Shown piece after piece: positions 7,575-16,382 of a stretch of DNA of 64,000 bases. The stretch is from Actinospineispora acaciae DSM 45401. GTDB lineage: Bacteria; Actinomycetota; Actinomycetes; Mycobacteriales; Pseudonocardiaceae. Positions within the stretch are counted from its first letter, which is position 1, and the number at the start of each line of letters is the position of its first letter. The position numbers and the translations under genes are program-made. The DNA lies in NCBI RefSeq assembly GCF_000620785.1, contig NZ_JIAI01000010.1:62001-126000 (forward strand), written 5' to 3'. Below the pieces are notes generated by a model. It was not told the origin of the DNA. It ran no database searches and worked only from the letters and a program-made list of their open reading frames with translations.

Positions 7575-9350
7575 ATGCATCCAAGACAGTGGCCGAACAG
7601 CCGGCTCGCGCGTCCGACCCGGGTCAGGCAGGTGAACGCACGCCTGCTCGTCGCCGAGTCCGCGCGGTGGCCGCCGATCCCGCTGCTCGGACCGCCGCGC
7701 CCGCCGTGGTGGCCCCGGACGCGCAACGCGTCGACGGGAGTGGTCGTCGCGGTCGTGCTGGCCATGTTGGTGCTGCCCGACCTCGCCCTGATCGACGAAC
7801 CCCGGCCCGGGCTGGTGGCGCTGCGGTTGATCGAGCGGCTGGGCGGCCTGGCGGCGTTGCTGCTGCTGGCCCTGGCCGCGACCGGCGGGCTGATTCTGTC
7901 CACCGTGTCGGGCGGGATGGGCGATCGCGCGACGGTCACCAGGGTGCACGTCTTCGTCGCGGTGCTCGCGGTGTCGTTCACCGCCGTGCACGTCGGCTTC
8001 GTCTCGCTGGTGCCCGACCTCGGCATCGGCGCGCTGCAGGTGGTGGTGCCGTTCACCAGGGCGGCCGGGCCGCTCGCCCAGGCGTGCGGCGTGCTCGCGT
8101 TCTGGCTGCTGATCGCCATCGTGATCGCCTCGGCGGTACGCGGGATACTGCCGTGGCGGGTGTGGCGACGCACGCACGTGCTCACCGTTCCGCTGTTCGG
8201 CCTGGCCTGCGCGCACACGGTGCTCGCCGAGCCCACCGGGACGTCCGCGCTGGACAACATCCGGGCCGCCGCCGTCGGGCTCGCGCCGTGCGTGATCGCG
8301 TGGCGGCTGCACGCCCGGAACGGCCGCCAGGCCACCGTTCCGGCTACCGCCACAACCACCGTCCCGGCCGAGGCCGGGCCCGACGCCGTGGCCCACATCA
8401 ACACCGACCCCTCGCTCACCCACCCGCTGTCGCTGCTGATCTACCAGATCACCTGGGAGGCGAACGGCGTGGTGTCGCTGATCCTGAGGTCGCCGGACGG
8501 CTCCCCGCTGCCGGAGTGGGAGCCGGGGGCACACATCGAGGTGCTGCTCCCGTCCGGGCGGCTGCGGCACTACTCGCTCTACGGCGACCCGACCGAACGC
8601 GACCGCTACCGCATCGCGGTGCTGCGCAACGACGCCGGCCGGGGCGGCTCCCGCGAGATGCACGACGGACTGCGCATCGGCACCAGGCTCATGGTGGCGC
8701 CGCCGGACAACGCGTTCGCCCTGGAACCGGCCAGCGCCTACCTGCTGCTGGCCGGCGGCATCGGCATCACCGGGCTGCTGCCGATGGCGCGCTCGCTGGC
8801 CCGGGGGCAGCAGCCGTGGCGGTTGATCTACATCGGCCGGTCCCGGGCGGGCATGGCGCTGATCGACGAGGTGATGGCGATCGCGCCCGGCCACGTCGAG
8901 ATCGTGGCCTCCGAGGAGACCGGCCGCCCGGACCTGCGCACGATCGTCGACGGCCTCCAACCGGGCACCGCCGTCTACTGCTGCGGCCCCGAGCGAATGA
9001 TCAGCTCGATGACCGAGCTGGTCGCCGCGCGCCCCGACCTCACGCTGCATGCCGAGCGCTTCTCCCCGCCCGGCCAGGCCGACGGCGCCGAGTTCGACGT
9101 CGAGCTGCGCCGCACCGGAACCGCCGTGCGCGTCTCGGGCGACCAGACGATCCTGGGCGCCGTGGCGCACCTGGTGCCCTCGCTCACCGGCGGATGCGAG
9201 CTGGGCCGCTGCGGGCGCTGCCGGGCCACCGTGCTCGACGGCGTCCCCGACCACCGCGACAACGTCCTCACCGACGCCGAACGCGCGGCCGGCGAGATCC
9301 TGCTCTGCGTGTCCCGAGCCCAGGGCGACCGCCTCACCCTCGACCTCTAG
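7575..9350 (+). CDS. Ferric-reductase-like membrane domain fused to a phthalate-dioxygenase-reductase-type module
   Basis: This 591-residue fusion has two parts. The first ~230 residues form several membrane helices; two of them carry paired histidines (THVF...VHVGF and THVL...CAHTVL) with 13-14 residue spacing, the pattern used to bind two haems in ferric-reductase/NOX membrane domains. The rest is a phthalate-dioxygenase-reductase-type flavoprotein: RHYSLYGDP for flavin, LLAGGIGITGLLP and YCCGPERM for NAD, and a C-terminal 2Fe-2S domain with Cys541, 546, 549 and 578. Electrons probably run NAD(P)H-flavin-Fe/S and perhaps haem. The start is uncertain; GTG at 7632 is an alternative. Confidence 0.85.
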   Translation: MHPRQWPNSRLARPTRVRQVNARLLVAESARWPPIPLLGPPRPPWWPRTRNASTGVVVAVVLAMLVLPDLALIDEPRPGLVALRLIERLGGLAALLLLALAATGGLILSTVSGGMGDRATVTRVHVFVAVLAVSFTAVHVGFVSLVPDLGIGALQVVVPFTRAAGPLAQACGVLAFWLLIAIVIASAVRGILPWRVWRRTHVLTVPLFGLACAHTVLAEPTGTSALDNIRAAAVGLAPCVIAWRLHARNGRQATVPATATTTVPAEAGPDAVAHINTDPSLTHPLSLLIYQITWEANGVVSLILRSPDGSPLPEWEPGAHIEVLLPSGRLRHYSLYGDPTERDRYRIAVLRNDAGRGGSREMHDGLRIGTRLMVAPPDNAFALEPASAYLLLAGGIGITGLLPMARSLARGQQPWRLIYIGRSRAGMALIDEVMAIAPGHVEIVASEETGRPDLRTIVDGLQPGTAVYCCGPERMISSMTELVAARPDLTLHAERFSPPGQADGAEFDVELRRTGTAVRVSGDQTILGAVAHLVPSLTGGCELGRCGRCRATVLDGVPDHRDNVLTDAERAAGEILLCVSRAQGDRLTLDL

Positions 9351-9448
9351 CCCGAAAGTCGCTCCAATCCCCGAAACAGGCCTCGGCACCACCACCGGTC
9401 CCGTACGTTGACCGTCGCGCCGGAGGACCAGACACGAGGGGCTACGCC

Positions 9449-12400
9449 GTGAATCGGGTTGATGAGCGTGCGTCACGGCTGGTGGCCTTCTGGCGTGCCG
9501 TCGAGATGTTCAGTCCGCAAACGGTGCGGAAGACCGACACCCTGACCCCGGACGCCAAGCAGGTCACGCTCGAGGTGCCCGCCAACCACCTCGCCCCGTG
9601 GCAGCCTGGCCATCCGATCGCCGAGCGGCGGCTGGATCGCGGTCGGACGTGGCGGTTCACGGTGTACGGCGGCCTGTACAAGCTCGACGCCGTACGGGAG
9701 ACCCTGGCCTCCGTCTGCGGCGGCGACACACAGGAACCGGACGGCCGGCAGGGCGGTACCACCGCGCTGTTCGCGTTCACGCTGGACGGCGACGGCCGGC
9801 TTGTCGAAGACTCCGCCGCCCTGGCGTCGTGTGCCTGGGCGGTCGGCCGCACGGTGTCGCCGGGGCCTGGCGACCCGCGCTGGCTGGACGGGTTCGAAGA
9901 CGAACAGCGGGGCTTCTCGCTCGCTCTCAACCGGTTGGCTCCGCCGGAGCCTTCGGACCAGGACAAGCAGGGGCAGGGGTCCACGATGCTGGCCGAGATC
10001 GGTCAGCACGCCGTGGGCGCGGCACGCGATGCCGTGAAGGAAGGGGCCAAGGCGACCGGGCAGGCCGTCACGGCGGCGACCGCGGTGGCGGTGGGCTCGG
10101 TGGCGGGGCCCGTGCTGGGCGGCATCGCCGGCGCGGTGGCCGGGAAGTTCGCCGAGAAGCTGCTCACCCCACCGGAGGGGGAGAAAGACCAGCCGCCCGA
10201 CCGGGATGCCGAGCCCGCCGCCGAGCAGGCGCTCCGGGCGCCGCGCATGATGACCGCCGCCGACCTGCACGAGTTCGTCGAGGATCTGGCCGAGCACCTG
10301 GGCGTCACGCAGGCCCTCCGACCGTCGGGTGTCCGGGTGCACTGCCGGCTGGTGCGAGACACCGACAACCCGAGCGACCACGACTTCCTGAACAGCCAGA
10401 TAGCGGAGGATCTGGCTCGGCTGCAGGCCGCGGTCCGTGACGGGGACATCGGCACGGGCCTGCGCCGCTACCTGGCCGACTCCCCCGACGCCCCACCCGA
10501 ACAGCGGGTCGACGTCCGGCTGGACGGCGGTCAGGTGATCGCCGGGGTCGAGCCCAAGCTGATCCCCGCGGGCCGCTGGCCGACCGACCCGGACAAACCA
10601 CTGGTGCTCAGCCAGCAGTTCGCGGTGAACCAGATCATGGCCGAGCTCGGCGACGCGCCCGGGATCTTCGCGGTCAACGGCCCGCCAGGGACCGGCAAGA
10701 CCACGATGCTGCGAGACGTGCTCGCCGCGGTCGTGGTCGACCGAGCCGCCCGACTCGCCGAGCTGCGCGATCCGGCGGACGCGTTCGCCGCCGAACTGGG
10801 CAGCGTCCAGCTGTCGAAGAACTACCGGGCGCCGATACGCTCGCTGGACCCGGCCCTCACCGGGTTCGAGATCGTGCTGGCCACCCAGGGCAACGATGCG
10901 GCCGCCAACGTCACCAAGGAGATCCCCGGCACGGCCGCCATCGCGCCTCGACCGGACGAGGTGCTGGACGCGGCGATATCCGTCGACTACTTCACCGCGC
11001 TGGCGTCCCACCTGCTCGGTGAACCGGCCTGGGGCCTCGTCGCGGCCCAACTGGGGAAGCGGTCCTTGCGCGGAAAGTTTGCGCAGGGGTTCTGGTGGGG
11101 GCTCAAGAACGCCGACCTCCCCGGCATGCTCGACCTCCTGAAACAGGCCCGCACCGCCCCCGAGACGGTCCCGGACTGGGACGGCGCCGTGGCGGGTTTC
11201 CAGCGGGCGTCCGCGGAGGTCCAGCGGCTCGCCGCCGAGCGTCAACAGGTGGCCGACGCGATCGCCGAGGTGCCGGCGTGCCAACGTCACATCGACGACT
11301 CGGACGCACGGCTCCGCGAGGTCGAGCGGGCCCGCCACGAACTCGCGGCCGAGTCGAACCGGTTCGTGGAGAAGCTCGCCGCCGCCGCGAGCGCTTACCA
11401 GGCCGTCGACGACGAGTACCAGAACCACAGGCTGCACAAACCCGGGTTCTGGGTATCGCTGTCGACCGGGTTGCGGGCCGGCCGGGAATGGCACAGCGAG
11501 CACGCCGAGCTGGGCGAGCAGCGCGCGGAGCGCAAACGTCACTGGAACCAGGTCGACGGGCGGCTCACGGACCTGCACGAGCGGCTGGCCCGGGCGGACG
11601 CCGAGTTCGCTCGCCTGCGCAACGACAGGGACGTCGCCGCCCGGCGGCTCGCGGACGCACACCGGCACATCGAGGCGGCCAGGCGTCGGTGGCCCCATAC
11701 GGTGCCGCTGAGCACGAACCTGTCCGACGAGCAGATGCAGCGTTGCGCCCCGTGGGCCGACCGGGAGCTCACCGAGGCGCGCAACCGCCTGTTCCTGGCG
11801 GCCCTGCGGCTGCACAAGGCCTTCGCGCTCGGAGCCGGGGTCGCGTTGCAGCACAACCTGGCGGTCGCGGTCCGGGTGATCGGAAACAACCTGCCGGTGC
11901 CGCCGCCGGTGCGGCTGGCCGCCTTGCGGTCGTTGTTCCTGGTGGTTCCGTTGGTCTCCACGACGTTCGCATCGCTGCCCCGGCTGTTCGCCGATGTGCC
12001 GAGGGAGGCGCTGGGCTGGCTACTCATCGACGAGGCCGGCCAGGCCACACCGCAGCAGGCGGCCGGCGGCATATGGCGGGCCAGGCGCACCGTGATCGTC
12101 GGTGATCCACAGCAGCTCGAACCGGTCGTGACGCTGCCCTCCTCGGCCCAGCACACGCTGCGCCGGATCGACGGCGTGGGCGAGCGCTGGCTGCCGGACA
12201 ACACGTCGGTGCAACTGGTCGCCGACCGGCACGCCCGGTTCGGCACGAACCTCCCCGATGTGGACGGGGGCGATCCCGTGTGGATCGGCACGCCCCTGCG
12301 CGTGCACCGCCGCTGCGACCGGCCGATGTTCGACATCTCCAACGCGATCGCCTACGGCGGCGACCTCATGATCTACGGCACGGTCCCTCGGCCCGGGTAC

Positions 12401-12820
12401 CCGGGCCGCAACCGCTGGCTGGACGTGCGGGGCGATGCGTCCGGCAACTGGGTGCCGGCGGAGGGTGACGCGCTCGCGGACCTACTCGACGAGCTGGCCA
12501 TGGAAGGCTGCCACGACATTCGCGTCGTCAGCCCGTTCCGGGAGGTGGTGGGCAGGGCGAAGGACCGCGTCGGTAAGGCCCGAGCCGAACGGGTCGGCAC
12601 CATCCACACGGTGCAGGGGCAGGAGGCCGACGTCGTGATCATCGTACTCGGGACCGCACCGTCCAAGGACGGCGCACGGCGTTGGGCGGCCCGGTCACCG
12701 AACCTGCTCAACGTCGCGGTGTCCCGGGCCAAGCGACGGCTCTATGTCATCGGCAACAAGCAGAGCTGGCGGCACCTGCGCTACTTCGACGTCCTTGCCG
12801 CCACGCTCGACGGCTCCTGA
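9449..12820 (+). CDS. Large SF1 helicase (AAA_11/AAA_12 type) with glycine-zipper segment
   Basis: A 1,123-residue superfamily 1 helicase. Motifs in order: Walker A GPPGTGKTT (411-419, Lys417), DEAGQ (861-865), GDPQQLEP (885-892), motif V HTVQGQEADVV (around 1053) and motif VI NVAVSRAKRR (1088-1097). About 440 residues rich in charged heptads separate Walker A from motif II; residues ~580-750 look like a coiled coil. Upstream of the motor, residues ~204-234 form a glycine-zipper-like hydrophobic stretch (VGSVAGPVLGGIAGAVAG), unusual in a helicase. The GTG at 9449 has GAGGGG 8 nt upstream. The motor class resembles UPF1/SMUBP2/DNA2 and some defence helicases; the biological role is unknown. 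Confidence 0.88.
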   Translation: MNRVDERASRLVAFWRAVEMFSPQTVRKTDTLTPDAKQVTLEVPANHLAPWQPGHPIAERRLDRGRTWRFTVYGGLYKLDAVRETLASVCGGDTQEPDGRQGGTTALFAFTLDGDGRLVEDSAALASCAWAVGRTVSPGPGDPRWLDGFEDEQRGFSLALNRLAPPEPSDQDKQGQGSTMLAEIGQHAVGAARDAVKEGAKATGQAVTAATAVAVGSVAGPVLGGIAGAVAGKFAEKLLTPPEGEKDQPPDRDAEPAAEQALRAPRMMTAADLHEFVEDLAEHLGVTQALRPSGVRVHCRLVRDTDNPSDHDFLNSQIAEDLARLQAAVRDGDIGTGLRRYLADSPDAPPEQRVDVRLDGGQVIAGVEPKLIPAGRWPTDPDKPLVLSQQFAVNQIMAELGDAPGIFAVNGPPGTGKTTMLRDVLAAVVVDRAARLAELRDPADAFAAELGSVQLSKNYRAPIRSLDPALTGFEIVLATQGNDAAANVTKEIPGTAAIAPRPDEVLDAAISVDYFTALASHLLGEPAWGLVAAQLGKRSLRGKFAQGFWWGLKNADLPGMLDLLKQARTAPETVPDWDGAVAGFQRASAEVQRLAAERQQVADAIAEVPACQRHIDDSDARLREVERARHELAAESNRFVEKLAAAASAYQAVDDEYQNHRLHKPGFWVSLSTGLRAGREWHSEHAELGEQRAERKRHWNQVDGRLTDLHERLARADAEFARLRNDRDVAARRLADAHRHIEAARRRWPHTVPLSTNLSDEQMQRCAPWADRELTEARNRLFLAALRLHKAFALGAGVALQHNLAVAVRVIGNNLPVPPPVRLAALRSLFLVVPLVSTTFASLPRLFADVPREALGWLLIDEAGQATPQQAAGGIWRARRTVIVGDPQQLEPVVTLPSSAQHTLRRIDGVGERWLPDNTSVQLVADRHARFGTNLPDVDGGDPVWIGTPLRVHRRCDRPMFDISNAIAYGGDLMIYGTVPRPGYPGRNRWLDVRGDASGNWVPAEGDALADLLDELAMEGCHDIRVVSPFREVVGRAKDRVGKARAERVGTIHTVQGQEADVVIIVLGTAPSKDGARRWAARSPNLLNVAVSRAKRRLYVIGNKQSWRHLRYFDVLAATLDGS

Positions 12821-12826
12821 CCTGCC

Positions 12827-13990
12827 TCAGTCCTTGTCGGCGAGCTCCTTCTCGTACTTCTCCGTCATGTGGGCCACCGCCCGGTGCTGTTGTTCGACGT
12901 GGCCGGAGCGGGTGTCCACGGCGCGCTGCTTGGCGGCCAGGGTGGACCAGGCCTGGCCCTGGAACTCGGGCATGACGTGCTGGGCGATCAGCTCGTAGGA
13001 GCGGTGCGTGGCCTCCGGGTTGGCCCACTCGTGCGCCATCAGCAGGTACGAGCCGAAGCCGTTGGACTGGTCGACCAGCCGTTGCACCTGGGCCTTGGCG
13101 TCGTCCGGGGTGCCGATCGCGCCGATGCCGGCGGAGTTCACGAAGTCGATCATCTGCCGGACGTCGCCGCCCTCGACGGCCATCTGCGGGAACGCCGCCA
13201 CCCGCTGGAAGTAGCGGAACCACTGCTCGATGCCGAACTCGACGTCGCGGTAGGCCTGCTCGCGGGTCTCCGCGATGTGCATCGGCCCGACCAGCCGCCA
13301 CGTCGCGCGGTCCACGCTCGTGCCGAAGGTCGCCGCCCGCTCCTCCATCACGTTCCAGTGGTGGGCCAGCGCGTCGAACCCGTCGGCGGTCAGCGTGGCG
13401 CCGACGGAGAGCAGCCCGACGCCGTGCCGGCCGGCCAGCCGGGGCCCGGTGGGCGAGGCCACGGCGGCCACCGTGACGTCGAAGTCGGAGTACGGCCGCA
13501 GGTGCAGCCGGGCCTCGCGCAGCGAGTGGGTGGCCGTGTCGACGGTGACCGGCTCGTCGGTGCGCAGCAGCCGCATCACCACGTCCAGGTTCGTCTCCAG
13601 CAGCTCCCTGGTCTGGGTCGGGTCGAGCCCGATCATCGCCGAGTCCGTGGGCAGCGAGCCCGGCCCGACGCCCAGCATGGCGCGGCCCTTGGTCAGGTGG
13701 TCGAGCAGCACCATCCGCTCGGCCACCCACAGCGGGTTGTGGTACGCCAGCGAGATCACCCCGGTGCCCAGCCGGATGGTCCGGGTGCGCTCGGCGGCCG
13801 CCGCGATGAACACCTCGGGCGAGGCGATGATCTCGCTGCCCGCCGAGTGGTGCTCGCCGATCCAGGCCTCGTCGTAGCCGAGGTAGTCCAGGTGCTCGAT
13901 CAGGCGCAGGTCCCGCTGCAGGGCCAGCGTCGGGTTCTCTCCCGCCGGGTGGAACGGTGCCAGGAAGATGCCGAAGCGCAGTCTGCTCAT
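12827..13990 (-). CDS. LLM-class flavin-dependent oxidoreductase
   Basis: A 387-residue luciferase-like monooxygenase of the TIM-barrel family using FMN or F420. Conserved features are FGIFLAPFHPAGENP at the first strand, YDEAWIGEHHSAG, RLGTGVISLAYHNPLWVAERMVLLDHLTKGRAMLGVGPGS and a C-terminal helical region. Its substrate is unknown. The ATG at 13990 is preferred; an upstream TTG at 13999 is possible. It converges on the helicase gene with only 6 bp between stops. Confidence 0.9.
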   Translation of the reverse strand: MSRLRFGIFLAPFHPAGENPTLALQRDLRLIEHLDYLGYDEAWIGEHHSAGSEIIASPEVFIAAAAERTRTIRLGTGVISLAYHNPLWVAERMVLLDHLTKGRAMLGVGPGSLPTDSAMIGLDPTQTRELLETNLDVVMRLLRTDEPVTVDTATHSLREARLHLRPYSDFDVTVAAVASPTGPRLAGRHGVGLLSVGATLTADGFDALAHHWNVMEERAATFGTSVDRATWRLVGPMHIAETREQAYRDVEFGIEQWFRYFQRVAAFPQMAVEGGDVRQMIDFVNSAGIGAIGTPDDAKAQVQRLVDQSNGFGSYLLMAHEWANPEATHRSYELIAQHVMPEFQGQAWSTLAAKQRAVDTRSGHVEQQHRAVAHMTEKYEKELADKD

Positions 13991-14050
13991 GCGCCTCAAC
14001 GTACGGGTCGAATGTGACGGCCGACACCGTTGCGGGCAGGTTGCTTCGGG

Positions 14051-14536
14051 CTAGCGGGTTCCGTCGGCGGCCTCGTAGAGCAGGCCGTACATCTCCTCGA
14101 CGCCGGGCACGTCGGTGAAGTCCAGCGGCTCGTCGGAGGCGGATTCGACGCTCAGGGTGCCGCAGCCGAGCATCCGCTCGAACATGGTCTGGCGGAAGTG
14201 CACGCTGGTGATCCGGTGCATCGGGATCTCGAAGCCGGTCCTGGTGAGCACGCCCTCGCGGACCAGGACCCGGCGGTCGGTGAGCACGAAGTGGGTGCAC
14301 GCCCAGCGCAGCAGCGGCGCCACCGAGAACCAGCCGATCACCGCGGCGGCCGCCAGCGCGATCCCCCACCAGCCGAAGCTCCGCCACGGTTGGTGGCTGA
14401 CCACGGCGGCGAGGTAGGCCGCCGCGCCCACGGTGACCAGGAAAACCAACCCCGGCATGACCAGCATCTTGGGGTGCGGATGCCGATGGGCGAGCACCTC
14501 TTCGCCGGTGACCAGCAGCTCGTCCGGATAGGCCAC
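14051..14536 (-). CDS. PH-domain membrane protein (YdbS-like)
   Basis: About 161 residues with two adjacent hydrophobic helices (PGLVFLVTVGAAAYLAAVV and IALAAAAVIGWFSVAPLL) followed by a bacterial pleckstrin-homology domain (HFVLTDRRVLVREGVLTRTGFEIPMHRITSVHFRQTMFERMLGCGTL). This matches Rv3278c, which lies next to birA in M. tuberculosis. Function is unknown. The GTG at 14536 fits the family start VAYPDELL; a longer frame starts at 14584. Confidence 0.82.
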   Translation of the reverse strand: MAYPDELLVTGEEVLAHRHPHPKMLVMPGLVFLVTVGAAAYLAAVVSHQPWRSFGWWGIALAAAAVIGWFSVAPLLRWACTHFVLTDRRVLVREGVLTRTGFEIPMHRITSVHFRQTMFERMLGCGTLSVESASDEPLDFTDVPGVEEMYGLLYEAADGTR

Positions 14537-14625
14537 GCCCGCTACGGTAGTCCGGCGCCGGGGTTCGGTGCGGTAGGACCGCAAAACGTTCTTCTTCGAC
14601 GGTGTCGGCCGGCTAACGTTCGGCC

Positions 14626-15534
14626 ATGTCGAACCCGCCAGTGGGTCCGCCGCCGGCCGGCTTTCCGCCGTACCCGAGCTACCCGCCGCCCGGCTGGTCC
14701 CCGGTGCCCGCCGACCCGCTGATCGCCACCGACTTCGGCGGTTGGTTCAACAGGTTGTTCGGGGTCGTCCGGCGCAGCTTCTGGCGGCTCTCGCTGATCA
14801 CGTTGATTGCCGGCGGGATCATGGGTCTGGTGGTCGGGACCGGTATCGCGGCCTCGTCCGCCGCCGGCGCCTTCCACCCTGACACCGCCCCGGGGTCCAC
14901 CACCGCCTACACCGTCGACACCGTCGGTTCTGTGATCATGATGCTCTGCATCCTGGTGGCGGTGTTGGCGGCCATGGTGGGGCAGGGCGCCTCGATCCAC
15001 CTCGCGGTGACGGACGCCGCCGGCCGGCACGCCACGATCGCCGACGCGCTGCGGGTGGGCCTGCGACGGGTGCTGCCGCTGGCCGGTTGGACCCTGCTGA
15101 CCGGCGTGGTCGCGATCCTCGGGTTCTTTCTGCTGGTCATCCCCGGCATCTATCTCATGACCGTGTTCAACGCCTCGCTCGCCTGCGTGGTGGTCATCGA
15201 GCGCACCGACGCCACCCGATGCTTCGACCTGATCAGCGGACGGTTCTGGGCGACCCTCGGCAGGCTGCTGCTCGGCTGGCTGGTCACCCAGATGATCCCG
15301 TACGTGGCCATCATTCCGGTGGCCCTCCTGGGCGGGCTGGTCTCGTCCATCAGCCCCGGCGTTGCCGGCACGATCGCATGGTCCGTGACCAGCGTGGTGA
15401 TGGTGGCGGCGTTCATCTTCCCGTACTTCGTCCTGAGCACCGCGATCACCGTGGTCACCTACGCCGAGCTGCGCGGTCACGATGACCGGTTCACCAGCGT
15501 CCAGACGCTCGCCGACGAGCTCGCCCGCCCGTAG
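14626..15534 (+). CDS. Polytopic membrane protein, GPDP membrane-domain-like
   Basis: A 302-residue protein with a Pro/Tyr-rich cytoplasmic start (residues 1-30) and about six membrane helices. The segment FNRLFGVVRRSFWRLSLITLIAGGI and the double block LPLAGWTLLTGVVAILGFFLLVIPGIYLMTVFNASLACVVVIE with ATRCFDLISGRFWATLGRLLLGWLV resemble the membrane domain attached to some glycerophosphodiester phosphodiesterases. No catalytic domain is present. It is divergent from the PH-domain gene and convergent with birA. Role unknown. Confidence 0.7.
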   Translation: MSNPPVGPPPAGFPPYPSYPPPGWSPVPADPLIATDFGGWFNRLFGVVRRSFWRLSLITLIAGGIMGLVVGTGIAASSAAGAFHPDTAPGSTTAYTVDTVGSVIMMLCILVAVLAAMVGQGASIHLAVTDAAGRHATIADALRVGLRRVLPLAGWTLLTGVVAILGFFLLVIPGIYLMTVFNASLACVVVIERTDATRCFDLISGRFWATLGRLLLGWLVTQMIPYVAIIPVALLGGLVSSISPGVAGTIAWSVTSVVMVAAFIFPYFVLSTAITVVTYAELRGHDDRFTSVQTLADELARP

Positions 15535-15538
15535 GGCC

Positions 15539-16360
15539 TCACACCGCGCGAAGGTGCACCACGTCTCCGGACGCGACGGCACGGGTGACGCCGTTCGGCT
15601 CGCGGACCACCAGCCGCCCGTCCTCGTCGACGTCCTCCGCGACGGCCAACAGCGTCCGCTCGGCGCCCGGCAGCTCGATGCGGACCCTGGCGCCGAGGGT
15701 CGCGCAGGCCGCCCGGTAGGCCGCGCGCAGCCCGCTCGCGTCCGGGTCGCCGCCGGCCTCCCGCCACGCCGCCTCGTCGGCGAGCAACCGCCGCAGCAGG
15801 GCGGTCAGCAGCTCGGCGCGGGGGACGTCGGCGCCCTGCGCGGCCAGCGAGGTGGCGGTGTCGGGGAGCTGGTCGGCTCGGGTACGGACGTTCAGGCCGA
15901 TGCCCAGCACCACGGAGGGGTCGTCGCCTCCGTTGGCCACCTCGGCGAGCAGGCCGGCCGCCTTGCGGCGGTCGTGCGGCGGGCCGAGCAGCAGGTCGTT
16001 GGGCCACTTGAGCGCGGCGTCGACGGTGGTGAGCGAGCGGATGGTGTGCACCAGCGACACCCCGGCCAGCAGCGGCAGCCAGCCCCACCGCGACGGCGGC
16101 ACCCCGATCGGGCGCAGCAGCACGCTGAACGTCAGCCCGGCGTGGGACGGTGAGGTCCAGCGGCGGTCCAACCGGCCTCGGCCGGCCTCCTGCAGCTCGG
16201 CGACCAGCACCGTCCGGTCCGCGGCCCCGGAGCGGGCGGCGGCGAGCAGGTCGGCGTTGGTGGACCCGGTGCGTTCCACCACGTCCAGTTTGGCGACGAC
16301 GCCGGCCAGTTCGGTCCGCAGTGCTGTGACGTCGAGTGCTGAGTCGGCGTGTTCGTCCAT
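15539..16360 (-). CDS. birA: Biotin-[acyl-CoA carboxylase] ligase
   Basis: This 273-residue BirA lacks an N-terminal DNA-binding domain (class I type). It activates biotin with ATP and attaches it to the carrier lysine of acyl-CoA carboxylase. Visible motifs are the substrate-binding ERTGSTNADLL, the biotinyl-adenylate loop EAGRGRLDRRWTSP, LKWPNDLLL and the ligase-core KAAGLLAEV. It lies head to head with accD5, its pathway partner, across a 22-bp gap, matching Rv3279c/Rv3280. Confidence 0.95.
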   Translation of the reverse strand: MDEHADSALDVTALRTELAGVVAKLDVVERTGSTNADLLAAARSGAADRTVLVAELQEAGRGRLDRRWTSPSHAGLTFSVLLRPIGVPPSRWGWLPLLAGVSLVHTIRSLTTVDAALKWPNDLLLGPPHDRRKAAGLLAEVANGGDDPSVVLGIGLNVRTRADQLPDTATSLAAQGADVPRAELLTALLRRLLADEAAWREAGGDPDASGLRAAYRAACATLGARVRIELPGAERTLLAVAEDVDEDGRLVVREPNGVTRAVASGDVVHLRAV

Positions 16361-16382
16361 GGCGTCACTAAGGTACGCACCT

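Noticed and set aside
7262..9448. Continuous 1,852-codon frame running through 7262-12820
   Set aside because: Only the part from GTG 9449 is protein-like. The upstream part is antisense or frame-shadow, Arg/Pro-rich, and overlaps the well-supported fusion gene at 7575-9350.
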